The notes under the pieces were generated by a model. That model did no database searches, had not been told where the DNA came from, and was given only the letters and a program-made list of their open reading frames with translations. Made by a program: the position numbers and the translations under genes. Below, in pieces: positions 1-6,875 of a DNA stretch of 22,863 nucleotides. Origin of the DNA: a virus; the IMG/VR virus record IMGVR_UViG_3300013115_000139, positions 1 through 22,863 of that record. One strand, given 5' to 3'. Numbering within the stretch: the first letter of the stretch is position 1; the number at the start of each line of letters is the position of its first letter.

Positions 1-560
1 GCACACCGAAGATTGCACACCCTTGCGAATGCATACAGGCTCCCCGTCCAATACCATTCTGTCATCATGCTCAACGGCAATATCATTCTTGCTTGTTCGG
101 CACAAACTCCGGCAGCGAGTAGTTCATTATATAGTCCCAACGATCTTTTGTAATACTGCTCGACTGCAAATGATGGAGTTTTTTCATTGACCAATAACCA
201 GTCCACCGTTTCGGTTTCAGAAGACCCCTGCTTCTTATTCTCTGGGTTCGCTCTCCATGATCCAGGCATAAAAAACTCAGGCTCATCATCCACATACCTT
301 CGGGACACTTCATTCCATGTCAAGCCGATTTGATGCTTTACCAACTGTCTTGCAACAAATATGGGTGCCTTGATTCGGAACTGTGCCGTACAATGCCCGA
401 AGGGAGTCCAATGATTATGCTCGGCAAGAAACTTTATTAGATTGGCATCTCCTTTTCTAAACTCTTCCGTATTTTTATTGAAGCTCACTCGGGCGGCATT
501 CACGACAGTCAAATCAGACCCCATGTGGTCAACCAATTCGACGTTCATATCATCAATCAT
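1..560 (-). CDS. thyX: Flavin-dependent thymidylate synthase ThyX (3' end cut by window edge)
   Basis: ThyX methylates dUMP to dTMP using methylene-tetrahydrofolate, FAD and NADPH, supplying dTTP for phage replication. About 186 residues are in the window and the C-terminus lies beyond base 1. The protein starts MIDDMNVELVDH. It has a HWTPFGHC segment typical of the ThyX N-terminal region. The signature motif reads KHQIGLTWNEVSRRY, where classical ThyX has RHR-x7-S. A later WTGSLYAFARVCNLR segment is also typical of the family. The ATG overlaps the TGA of the primase gene (ATGA), indicating translational coupling. KHQ in place of RHR, with one extra residue before the Ser, is a form I associate with phage ThyX from memory. 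The family assignment is secure; the missing 3' end means integrity cannot be judged. Confidence 0.93.
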   Translation of the reverse strand, partial: MIDDMNVELVDHMGSDLTVVNAARVSFNKNTEEFRKGDANLIKFLAEHNHWTPFGHCTAQFRIKAPIFVARQLVKHQIGLTWNEVSRRYVDDEPEFFMPGSWRANPENKKQGSSETETVDWLLVNEKTPSFAVEQYYKRSLGLYNELLAAGVCAEQARMILPLSMMTEWYWTGSLYAFARVCNLRC

Positions 561-1612
561 ATTTTACACCGTTTCCATTTATTCAAAGTTGCCGTTGCCG
601 CAAGACCCGAATGCGTATTCGTATTTATGGTCTTGACAATCTCATCCTGAGACTTTCCGGCAAGAATCATGTCATTAATATCTTTTTCTTTTACTGTCTC
701 TGGCCAAATGCAAATCTTGTATCCGGCATCAATCATCTTTGCCATGCGCTTGACAATTTCCTTGTTTCTAGGCTCATTGTCAAACACCAAAATACACTTA
801 TCCGTTCGGACGGCATCTTCCAGCTTGGCGAAATCGGCACCAGCCACGGCAATACAATTGGGCAGGAACAGAGAATCAATTGGGCCCTCTACCACAAGAA
901 TGGGTTCCCTTGAATTTCTCTTGAGATGCTCCAGTCCAAAAATCATTGGAACGGTTTCGTCCAAGCGAAATGCAAGATACCTAATGGTTGCGGCGGGATT
1001 GATTGCCCTTGCAGCCAATCCGACAGGCTTTCCTTTCCGGTCAAAGAAAGGAAGAATCAGTCTGGCTTGATTCCCGCGAATCCTGCCGTGATATTTCTTG
1101 TCCACCTTCTCAAGATTCTTATCATCATGGACAAAATATAATCGGTCATTGGCAGACTTCGGGATTCTGCGCTTGTTGGTAAACAAGAAAACATTATGGT
1201 TCGCCGGAATCCTGTCGAGCCTCTGGGCACCCAGAACATCCTCGAAGTAATCTCCGTTCGTGATAGTTTCGACGGGCTTCTTGTTGTTCTTCTTTTTCTT
1301 TCTGGGCTTCCCCTTGACTACAAAACGGTCATCACCTTTTTTGAAACCTTCAAGTAAATATCTCTTATATAATTCGTTATCAACATGATTAATAAGATTA
1401 CCCAGAGAACGAGAATCCCCACAATTATGGCACTTGTAAATGTAACCCGATTTATCAGGAGTCGGATACAGGTATCCTCTAGCCTTGTAACTATTTTGCT
1501 CAGAGTCTCCACAAATCGGGCACCTAAAATTATAAAGGGAACTTGACTTCTTTTTAAATTGGCTTAGTCGAGGTGACAGTATGCCAATATACTTTTCGTC
1601 CACATAACTCAT
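557..1612 (-). CDS. 61: DNA primase (T4 gp61-like)
   Basis: Primase lays down RNA primers for lagging-strand synthesis and works with the gp41-type helicase found upstream in this window. The 351-residue protein has an N-terminal zinc-binding domain with CPIC at residues 31-34 and CHNC at 61-64. A Toprim catalytic domain follows, with VVEGPIDS (conserved Glu near 242) and VFDNEPRNKE (Asp near 278). T4 gp61 is of similar length. A GGAG lies about 10 bases before the ATG. The 3' end overlaps the thyX start by 4 bases. The C-terminal 20 residues or so (TNTHSGLAATATLNKW) look unstructured and may not be conserved. Identification rests on the zinc finger, the Toprim motifs and the T4-like context. 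Confidence 0.93.
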   Translation of the reverse strand: MSYVDEKYIGILSPRLSQFKKKSSSLYNFRCPICGDSEQNSYKARGYLYPTPDKSGYIYKCHNCGDSRSLGNLINHVDNELYKRYLLEGFKKGDDRFVVKGKPRKKKKNNKKPVETITNGDYFEDVLGAQRLDRIPANHNVFLFTNKRRIPKSANDRLYFVHDDKNLEKVDKKYHGRIRGNQARLILPFFDRKGKPVGLAARAINPAATIRYLAFRLDETVPMIFGLEHLKRNSREPILVVEGPIDSLFLPNCIAVAGADFAKLEDAVRTDKCILVFDNEPRNKEIVKRMAKMIDAGYKICIWPETVKEKDINDMILAGKSQDEIVKTINTNTHSGLAATATLNKWKRCKI

Positions 1613-1639
1613 AACAACATAACTCCATATTATATTTCT

Positions 1640-1924
1640 TTACCAAACTTCCAATGCCTCGCAATGCTGTTCCTGTCTTCCGATGGCATGAATTAGATTG
1701 TAAAATTGCTCTTGCGTAATTAACTGTTGCAGTTCTATGATTGCCTCCTGGCTCCACTCGGGGCACTTGGGCGGTGCGGCAATAATTTTAGTCTTCTTCC
1801 CGCACGTTGCCGATCCCAGAACGGCGCTTAATAGAATCAATAAGCCGCTGACCTGTAGGAATCGCTTTCCGTAAAATAATATTCGTTGCCCGTGTCCTTT
1901 TCTCTGCGTCTTCATGTATTTCAT
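1640..1924 (-). CDS. Small secreted/lipoprotein-like ORF nested in the upstream gene; possible o-spanin
   Basis: This 94-residue ORF begins inside the membrane-protein gene at 1788-2033 in another frame and runs past its end. The start is set by a near-perfect Shine-Dalgarno (AGGAGGT) 5 bases before the ATG at 1924. The in-frame ATG at 1960 lacks such a site. The N-terminus is basic (KYMKTQRKGHGQR), followed by a hydrophobic run (VSGLLILLSAVLG) and SATC at residues 38-41, which resembles a signal sequence with an imperfect lipobox (Thr at -1). The remainder contains PP and CPEW and no further membrane segment. An overlapping pair of this kind recalls Rz/Rz1 spanins, which disrupt the outer membrane at lysis. 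That is inference from architecture; no spanin family was recognised. Confidence 0.6.
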   Translation of the reverse strand: MKYMKTQRKGHGQRILFYGKRFLQVSGLLILLSAVLGSATCGKKTKIIAAPPKCPEWSQEAIIELQQLITQEQFYNLIHAIGRQEQHCEALEVW

Positions 1925-2033
1925 TCTCAACCTCCTGTCTTCCCATTTTCTTATATGCATTCATCATATAGGTAATTATCCCAATAACAATTCCCACAAC
2001 GACAGAAATAATAATTCCAAATGTCCATCCCAT
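1788..2033 (-). CDS. Small single-pass membrane protein, unknown (possible partner of nested ORF)
   Basis: The 81-residue protein has an N-terminal hydrophobic segment (about residues 4-24, rich in Ile and Val) and then a charged, mostly helical tail of about 55 residues containing RQEVENEIHEDAEKR. An AAGGGA lies about 10 bases before the ATG. Its sequence hosts the start and ribosome-binding site of the next gene in a second frame. The architecture (one N-terminal anchor, hydrophilic tail, overlapping lipoprotein-like gene) would fit an i-spanin. However, the positive charges (AYKK) follow the membrane segment, so the positive-inside rule predicts a cytoplasmic tail, which argues against that role. 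No family was recognised. Confidence 0.7.
   Translation of the reverse strand: MGWTFGIIISVVVGIVIGIITYMMNAYKKMGRQEVENEIHEDAEKRTRATNIILRKAIPTGQRLIDSIKRRSGIGNVREED
1930..1936 (-). promoter_or_regulatory. Strong internal ribosome binding site (AGGAGGT)
   Basis: AGGAGGT on the minus strand, 5 bases before the ATG at 1924, lies inside the coding sequence of the membrane-protein gene, where it encodes part of RQEVENE. It decides the start of the nested gene and is the main evidence that the nested gene is translated. Confidence 0.75.
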
Positions 2034-2040
2034 ATATATA

Positions 2041-2322
2041 TTATCCCTTCTTTCGGTTTTTAATCATATTAAAGAGCTTGGACACATTAACGCTAAATCC
2101 CTTATAATCATCTGGTCGCAAATCCTTAATCGAATTTATTCCATGAACATCAGACATTAAATCCTCTAATTCTTTTACAGATAATACATCCGAATCTTCA
2201 ATTTCCTGAGTTTTAAACTTTTCTATATATTCAATGGAAATATCATCAGTTGGATTATTGTCTGGAATATCTAACAACTCATCCAAGGATAACGTCAATT
2301 CTAAATATTCCTTTTTGGCCAC
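2041..2322 (-). CDS. Small acidic protein, unknown
   Basis: The 93-residue protein is acidic through most of its length (DIPDNNPTDDISIEYIEKF) with a basic C-terminus (MIKNRKKG). The start codon is GTG, one base after the TAA of the upstream gene, so translation is probably coupled. A GGAAA just before it can serve as ribosome-binding site. No motif, signal peptide or membrane segment is visible. It is the third of a tightly packed run of small genes (3074 to 2041) that I take to be in the late transcription unit. No function can be assigned. Confidence 0.72.
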   Translation of the reverse strand: MAKKEYLELTLSLDELLDIPDNNPTDDISIEYIEKFKTQEIEDSDVLSVKELEDLMSDVHGINSIKDLRPDDYKGFSVNVSKLFNMIKNRKKG

Positions 2323-2323
2323 T

Positions 2324-2683
2324 TTATTTCCGGCGCTTTCGTAATGTCATCATAGTTCCATATTTAGAATCTTTAATAATAATACCTTTACCTGGATTCT
2401 TTAATCCATATTCACGGATTTCCAATCCAACAGGATCATTTCCAACACTCTTAACATAACGATCATATCTTCCCTTTTCTCCCTTACATTTCATAAAAAC
2501 ATCAGAAGAAACCTCGAAAACATTATCTCCAGCAAAAATTTCATATTTCTTTTTCTTTTTCTTTTTAAGAATTCTCGGGCCAGGCGGCTCACCAACCATT
2601 CCTCCCTTGACATGGCCAACGGTGGTCAAAGGAGCCTCGCTTTCTTCTATATCATCTATTAAATTTTGATATGTTTTTGGCAT
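2324..2683 (-). CDS. Small basic protein with poly-Lys stretch, unknown
   Basis: The 119-residue protein has an acidic, Thr/Gly/Pro-containing N-terminal third and a run of seven lysines (KKKKKKK, near residue 43). A compact basic C-terminal part includes GKGIIIKDSKYG and ends in LRKRRK. AAGGAAA precedes the ATG by about 9 bases, and the gene starts one base after the stop of the upstream gene. The long A-rich codon run is a potential slippage site, but the frame is intact here. No known family was recognised. The Lys-rich composition would suit DNA or capsid interior contact, which is speculation. Confidence 0.72.
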   Translation of the reverse strand: MPKTYQNLIDDIEESEAPLTTVGHVKGGMVGEPPGPRILKKKKKKKYEIFAGDNVFEVSSDVFMKCKGEKGRYDRYVKSVGNDPVGLEIREYGLKNPGKGIIIKDSKYGTMMTLRKRRK

Positions 2684-2684
2684 T

Positions 2685-3074
2685 TTAAATTTTCCTTAAT
2701 ATGTCCACTACATCCTGCACAACAGGTATATCTGAATTTAATATATTCTTTCCTCTTATCAACTCTACAACATCGGGCATTACATTAAGATATACTAAAA
2801 AAGTTTTTAGAACAGGATAATCTTCTTTATCTAATTTTAAAAATAAAATTCTAGTTGCAGCATCAGTATTAAATACATTATAAAATGAAATAAGATGATT
2901 CAATAATAAACGAGCTTTTAAATCTCCACTATTTAAGTACCTATTAATTAGCCTCTTAATATACTTAGGAATTTTTATATCATCCTCAAACTCCTCCAAA
3001 TCAATACATTGGGGGTTATCATATGACATAATCATATATGCAATAACATTTTTATCGTTCAAATCCTCAAGCAT
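2685..3074 (-). CDS. Conserved T4-like phage protein of unknown function (DUF7207-like)
   Basis: The 129-residue protein is largely helical, with a central segment LKARLLLNHLISFYNVFNTD, then ATRILFLKL and LKTFLVYLNVMP. From memory this pattern is shared by a family found in many T4-like marine phages (DUF7207 as I recall it), whose function is not known to me. There is no signal peptide or clear membrane segment; the hydrophobic stretches are interrupted by charged residues. It is packed against the following gene with one base between them. The ribosome-binding site is weak. Confidence 0.75.
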   Translation of the reverse strand: MLEDLNDKNVIAYMIMSYDNPQCIDLEEFEDDIKIPKYIKRLINRYLNSGDLKARLLLNHLISFYNVFNTDAATRILFLKLDKEDYPVLKTFLVYLNVMPDVVELIRGKNILNSDIPVVQDVVDILRKI

Positions 3075-3098
3075 ATTACTTTCATTACTTATTTCTTA

Positions 3099-3845
3099 TT
3101 AATGCTTCACTTGATGTTTTGGATCATGTATTCTTCCAACTTCTTGACCTTGCTGTTGAGAACTTGCAGTAGGATCGCCTGCGCGGGTTCCTACTTCATT
3201 ATAATTTCCTCCCGAAAGAGATGCATTTGCAATACAAGCAGAAAGATACCTCTGTGCGGCCTGTTGGGGAGTTAGTCCCTCAATATACAAAACTTTACTT
3301 TGAAGCGGATCAATATACGCATGAGGATCTTTTCCCGAAACCAAAGCACCAAACTCATTCATCCATTGGTCACGAAATGATTCTTCTTCCTTATTGCTAT
3401 ATTGAAAAACAGAATCAAAAGAAGCCTCTAAAGTTTCACGGAGAGTTTCTCTCTGCTCTTTAATAGAAGGATTGACTTTAACCTTTTCCGTCTTATTTGA
3501 TAGCTTAATCTTCTTAGATTCAGCAGAAGTCTTACGAACCGCCTTTGCAATCGCCTTCCTCTTCTTATGAAGAAACTTATCAGAACCGTCAACATCTCCG
3601 TCATTGTCAATGTCCTTGTCCTTGCGATTGGCAAACTTCTTTTTATTTGCCTTTGGATTTACCGGGTCCAAGGTTTTTTCTTCATCATCCTCTGGAAGTT
3701 CCTGAGCAACCTTTTTAATAGGCTCTCCTTTGCCCTTGCCCTTTAGCTTGCTATTTTGCATTGCCTTTTGGTCTGTATAATCTTTCAGCACATTGCTTAC
3801 TGCATCAGAAAGACTTTTAGACACTTGCTTATGCCATGTTGACAT
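3099..3845 (-). CDS. EF-hand/dockerin-type calcium-loop protein, probable virion-associated protein
   Basis: The 248-residue protein carries one excellent calcium-binding loop near residues 78-89 (DIDNDGDVDGSD), with Asp at loop positions 1, 3, 5, 7, 9 and 12, as in dockerin-type EF hands. Lys/Arg-rich helices (KKRKAIAKAVRK) come right after it. The N-terminal 70 residues are low complexity and charged. The C-terminal half contains a helical segment (ETLRETLEASFDSVF) and a Gln/Gly-rich tail ending HQVKH. From memory, the loop followed by LHKKRKAI recurs in structural proteins of marine T4-like phages, so a virion or assembly role is likely but unproven. AAGGAG precedes the ATG. Confidence 0.8.
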   Translation of the reverse strand: MSTWHKQVSKSLSDAVSNVLKDYTDQKAMQNSKLKGKGKGEPIKKVAQELPEDDEEKTLDPVNPKANKKKFANRKDKDIDNDGDVDGSDKFLHKKRKAIAKAVRKTSAESKKIKLSNKTEKVKVNPSIKEQRETLRETLEASFDSVFQYSNKEEESFRDQWMNEFGALVSGKDPHAYIDPLQSKVLYIEGLTPQQAAQRYLSACIANASLSGGNYNEVGTRAGDPTASSQQQGQEVGRIHDPKHQVKH

Positions 3846-3859
3846 TTTACTTCTCCTTT

Positions 3860-5206
3860 TTAATTATCCCGTTTCCCATAAACTTTCCATGCAGTCGCAT
3901 AAAGAACCTTCTCCCAATTATCTCCATACCGTTTCTTAAATTTTTCTTTACTATTTTTAATAAAATCTTCAGAATCTTTTCCTGGGGGAGCTACTTCTTT
4001 GATTTCATCATTCCAAGAAATAAGAGACTTAATCTTTTTAGTATCGTCCGGCTGGCCGGGCGTTTCTTTGCAATATCTATCTGCAAGATCTTTTGTTCCC
4101 CATTCTCCAGGGGATTCTGAAATTTCTTTAAATGTTCTCACATCCATGCTCCTATTTGTAGTAGTATTTAGTGTATTTTGAATGTGAGACTCCCAAATAT
4201 CTGAATCCATAGTCTTTTGAGATGCTCCCCCTGAGATAAAAGAGTTTACTCGGTCAAATGCATATTGTTGTGGTGTTTTTTCTCCATGAATAGGAGAACA
4301 TACCAATCCTCGAAGAAATACTTCCAAAAGAGTTCCATACTCAATTCCATGTTTTTGTGCCTTTTTTAACAACGAATCACGATGTTCCTCTTTCATTAAA
4401 AATTTATTATGTAAAAGAAGCAACATTCTACGATATAACAAATCATCATTCATTACATATTCCAAAACTTTATCCGTAACATCAAAAATATGTTTTCTTA
4501 ATTCTGGATTCGGTGCCGCCTGTTTTATATCTTTAAAGGCTCTCTGAGTTATTGGAATATACTTCGTGGGAACAAGACCAAATCGAAGCATTTGATTAAA
4601 TCGACTTCCCTTTACAGAACGATTGTCATGAATACTTTCTATTAAGTTATATACTTCTTCATTAATTTTCATACCACTTCTAATGGCATTATATAATGCT
4701 CTGGGGTTCTTCATAGGAGAACCCTTTCGGAAAGAAGTATAATCCCCAGCGGCGGCAGCTTTTCTCATCTTAGATGCAGACATTCCAGACACATCTTCTG
4801 CATCTGGGTCGCGTTCTCCTGCCGAAATTATTTCTATATTTTCAAAATCGTATTCTCTTCCATTATAATGATTCAATAATTTCTTCAAATCCGCAGCACG
4901 GTCAGAACCAACAACCAACGAAACCTCTGTATATTTCTTCTCCAGAAATTTCATTACGTCTACTATGGTTCTTAATTTAGGGCTTCCATTGATATTTTTT
5001 GAATGCTTTGGAAATGACTGTCTGAGAAACTTTACCTTTGTTCGGAAAGTAAGAGGATTCTTCTTAGGATCATTTGACTTGGATGCAAAAATGGCATAGT
5101 CGGCCGAACGGGCTCTTGCTTCTTTTGCGACCCGTTTCATGACTACGCCATGCCCTATAGTTGGAGGATTAAATCTCCCCCATGCAAATACTACTTTTTT
5201 TCCCAT
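3860..5206 (-). CDS. Cytidylyltransferase/NMN adenylyltransferase-like protein with long C-terminal extension
   Basis: The N-terminal ~165 residues form a nucleotidyltransferase of the HxGH superfamily. GRFNPPTIGH (residues 10-19) is the nucleotide-binding signature and SGMSASKMR (140-148) corresponds to the C-terminal ISSTxxR-type motif. Members make NAD from NMN or activate CTP/ATP conjugates; the substrate here is not decided by sequence. A helical region follows (about 175-330), with segments such as LRFGLVPTKYIPITQRAF. A final module around 395-448 contains KFKKRYGDNWEKVLYATAW, a tail I recall from several marine T4-like phage proteins. At 448 residues it is far longer than a lone NadM. 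Its position among late genes suggests a virion-associated or late role rather than early metabolism. Confidence 0.82.
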   Translation of the reverse strand: MGKKVVFAWGRFNPPTIGHGVVMKRVAKEARARSADYAIFASKSNDPKKNPLTFRTKVKFLRQSFPKHSKNINGSPKLRTIVDVMKFLEKKYTEVSLVVGSDRAADLKKLLNHYNGREYDFENIEIISAGERDPDAEDVSGMSASKMRKAAAAGDYTSFRKGSPMKNPRALYNAIRSGMKINEEVYNLIESIHDNRSVKGSRFNQMLRFGLVPTKYIPITQRAFKDIKQAAPNPELRKHIFDVTDKVLEYVMNDDLLYRRMLLLLHNKFLMKEEHRDSLLKKAQKHGIEYGTLLEVFLRGLVCSPIHGEKTPQQYAFDRVNSFISGGASQKTMDSDIWESHIQNTLNTTTNRSMDVRTFKEISESPGEWGTKDLADRYCKETPGQPDDTKKIKSLISWNDEIKEVAPPGKDSEDFIKNSKEKFKKRYGDNWEKVLYATAWKVYGKRDN

Positions 5207-5241
5207 AATAGCAGGTTTCCCTTGGCCTAACTGCTGTTAAT

Positions 5242-5604
5242 TTATCCTGGTTTTTTTGCAGGATCAACATTTCCCTGCTTCATTTGTTTTAGTCGCTCTG
5301 CTTCAGCTTTTTTCATTTTTGGTAAAAATTTAACTGCCAATTTATCAATTTTAGATTTATACTTATCCAATTTTTTTTCTATCGCAATAACTTGTTGTTT
5401 GGATGCAATCTCACCCTTCGATTTTCCTTTTGACAGTCTTTTAAAAATAAGATCCCTGGCGGCTCGCTGGGCGCGCTTCTTCAACGCTTGAGGATCTGCA
5501 AAACGATTCAACTTTCGTTTTCTGGCGCGGGCAATGACCTTGGCCTTGCGCTTCATCCTCTGACCTTGCTTGCGCTTTCTTTGTATTGTCCATGCTTCGT
5601 TCAT
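5242..5604 (-). CDS. Very basic helical protein, probable virion/DNA-associated
   Basis: From the chosen start the protein has 120 residues and is extremely rich in Lys and Arg in its first half (RKRKQGQRMKRKAKVIARAR), with further helical charged segments such as RAARDLIFKRLSKGKSKGE. The start MNEAWTIQRK at 5604 is preferred because GGAG lies 9 bases before it. An alternative ATG five codons upstream (5619) has no clear ribosome-binding site. I recall similar basic proteins in marine T4-like genomes next to structural genes. Nucleic-acid binding or packing inside the capsid is plausible; no domain is recognised. Confidence 0.75.
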   Translation of the reverse strand: MNEAWTIQRKRKQGQRMKRKAKVIARARKRKLNRFADPQALKKRAQRAARDLIFKRLSKGKSKGEIASKQQVIAIEKKLDKYKSKIDKLAVKFLPKMKKAEAERLKQMKQGNVDPAKKPG

Positions 5605-5628
5605 CGGCAGATTCTCCATATATAGTAT

Positions 5629-6873
5629 TTAGGAATCCCAGTTCTTTATTGCCGTAAAATTCTGATGAGAAAACTCAAGACGGTCTACCAGTTTGACAGT
5701 TTTTCCTAACTTATCTACTGCCACAAATCCTTCATCTCCAGTAACTTTCAACCCTGTATTTGTTTTGACAAATGTTCTGTATTTGTTTGCTCCACTTCCC
5801 AACTTGTCTACGATAATGTTCTTTGAATACACAATATTAGACTGACACTCAATCACGGCAATTAGAGTATTCTTCGTCTTCCGAATAACTTTAAGCTGCT
5901 CCTTCTTTACCTTCTCTTTGGCACTCTTTGCCTTCGGGGTCTTTACAGAAGCAATATGTGTATCCCACCAAGATTCAAAGTATTTGATATATTCATGAAC
6001 GTGTGCCCTTGGATTTTTAATAGCTTCTCCTGCTCGGACCTTTGTATTATTAAAAGTTTTCAAAGAAGACCCAATTCCTACAGAGGGAATCATATCCTGC
6101 ATTCTGAGAAACAACTTCAAATCCTTTGAATTAATCTTACGAAATGCCTTGCCTGCTCGCGAAAGATGGCGATCTATTCCGGTGACCTCCTTCGGCGTAA
6201 ACAGAATGTTTCCAGAGACATCGTGATAGTTTGCGTTGTCATACCAGACACTCTTGACATTCTTGAATCCTGCAATGTTCACTCCAATGGATGCCGACAT
6301 CTCTGGAAGAGAGTCGCCCGTATATGTCGTGTGCCAGACAACTCCCATCTTTGCTGCCTTTATTTTCTTGGCCATTTCAGAATTCACAGGAACCGCATAG
6401 ACAATTGTATTTGGCTGAAAGGTAATATAGGATTCCCCATCAATCTTCTGGGTGTCCAAATCATCCTTGGTGAACATCATGTCACCCTGAATAACTCCAT
6501 TGATTCCTATCTTTGGTAATTCTTTTAGGGCAACCTTTAGTTTATCTGCAAGGCCGCCTGAATATCCATACTTCTTTATGTCGGCATTAGACTTGACTAA
6601 TTTTGCATTCTTGGCAAAGACGCCTTTTGTTCCTACAAAAAACTTTCCATCGGCAGGGTCTGTTCCTGCAAATACAGCCGGGGCGCCATCCCACTTAACA
6701 TGAAGGTCTACCTTTTTATTCGTATTCCCAGAGAGCATGTCGCGAATAGACTGAATAAAATTAATACCAGAACGAACACCATCAATACCATACAAGAACA
6801 CAAGGTCTTCAAGATGTTCAAGATGAAGATTCTTTGTTGCGTCTTCTGTCAGAAATTGATTAAATGATTGCAT
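5629..6873 (-). CDS. Nucleotidyltransferase/ligase-like protein with capsid-targeting-like N-terminus (DUF6267-like)
   Basis: The 414-residue protein contains HVKWDGAPAVFAG (residues 58-70), where KWDG matches motif I (KxDG) of the DNA/RNA ligase and capping-enzyme superfamily; K60 would be the adenylated lysine. FVGTKGVFAK (79-88) and GVIQGDMMF (126-134) sit where motifs III/IIIa are expected, though QGD replaces the usual EGE. I recall this arrangement as the phage family DUF6267, but the name is from memory. The N-terminus MQSFNQFLTEDA closely resembles the T4 capsid-targeting sequence (MKTYQEFIAEA), with a gp21-type cleavage site (LxE) after residue 10. This suggests packaging in the head and injection with the DNA. 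The gene follows the PD-(D/E)XK-like gene by two bases. Confidence 0.78.
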   Translation of the reverse strand: MQSFNQFLTEDATKNLHLEHLEDLVFLYGIDGVRSGINFIQSIRDMLSGNTNKKVDLHVKWDGAPAVFAGTDPADGKFFVGTKGVFAKNAKLVKSNADIKKYGYSGGLADKLKVALKELPKIGINGVIQGDMMFTKDDLDTQKIDGESYITFQPNTIVYAVPVNSEMAKKIKAAKMGVVWHTTYTGDSLPEMSASIGVNIAGFKNVKSVWYDNANYHDVSGNILFTPKEVTGIDRHLSRAGKAFRKINSKDLKLFLRMQDMIPSVGIGSSLKTFNNTKVRAGEAIKNPRAHVHEYIKYFESWWDTHIASVKTPKAKSAKEKVKKEQLKVIRKTKNTLIAVIECQSNIVYSKNIIVDKLGSGANKYRTFVKTNTGLKVTGDEGFVAVDKLGKTVKLVDRLEFSHQNFTAIKNWDS

Positions 6874-6875
6874 AG

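Noticed and set aside
83-313. 76-codon minus-strand frame inside the left-edge gene
   Set aside because: It is a different frame of thyX; the thyX frame has the clear family motifs and continues open to base 1.
2534-2575. A/T-rich run encoding seven lysines as a possible programmed frameshift site
   Set aside because: The same frame continues to a normal stop and no extended product is visible in the other frames.
5207-5241. Short inverted repeat (AGCAG/CTGCT) around the start of the NadM-like gene
   Set aside because: Only five pairs plus a bulge, too weak to separate from chance.
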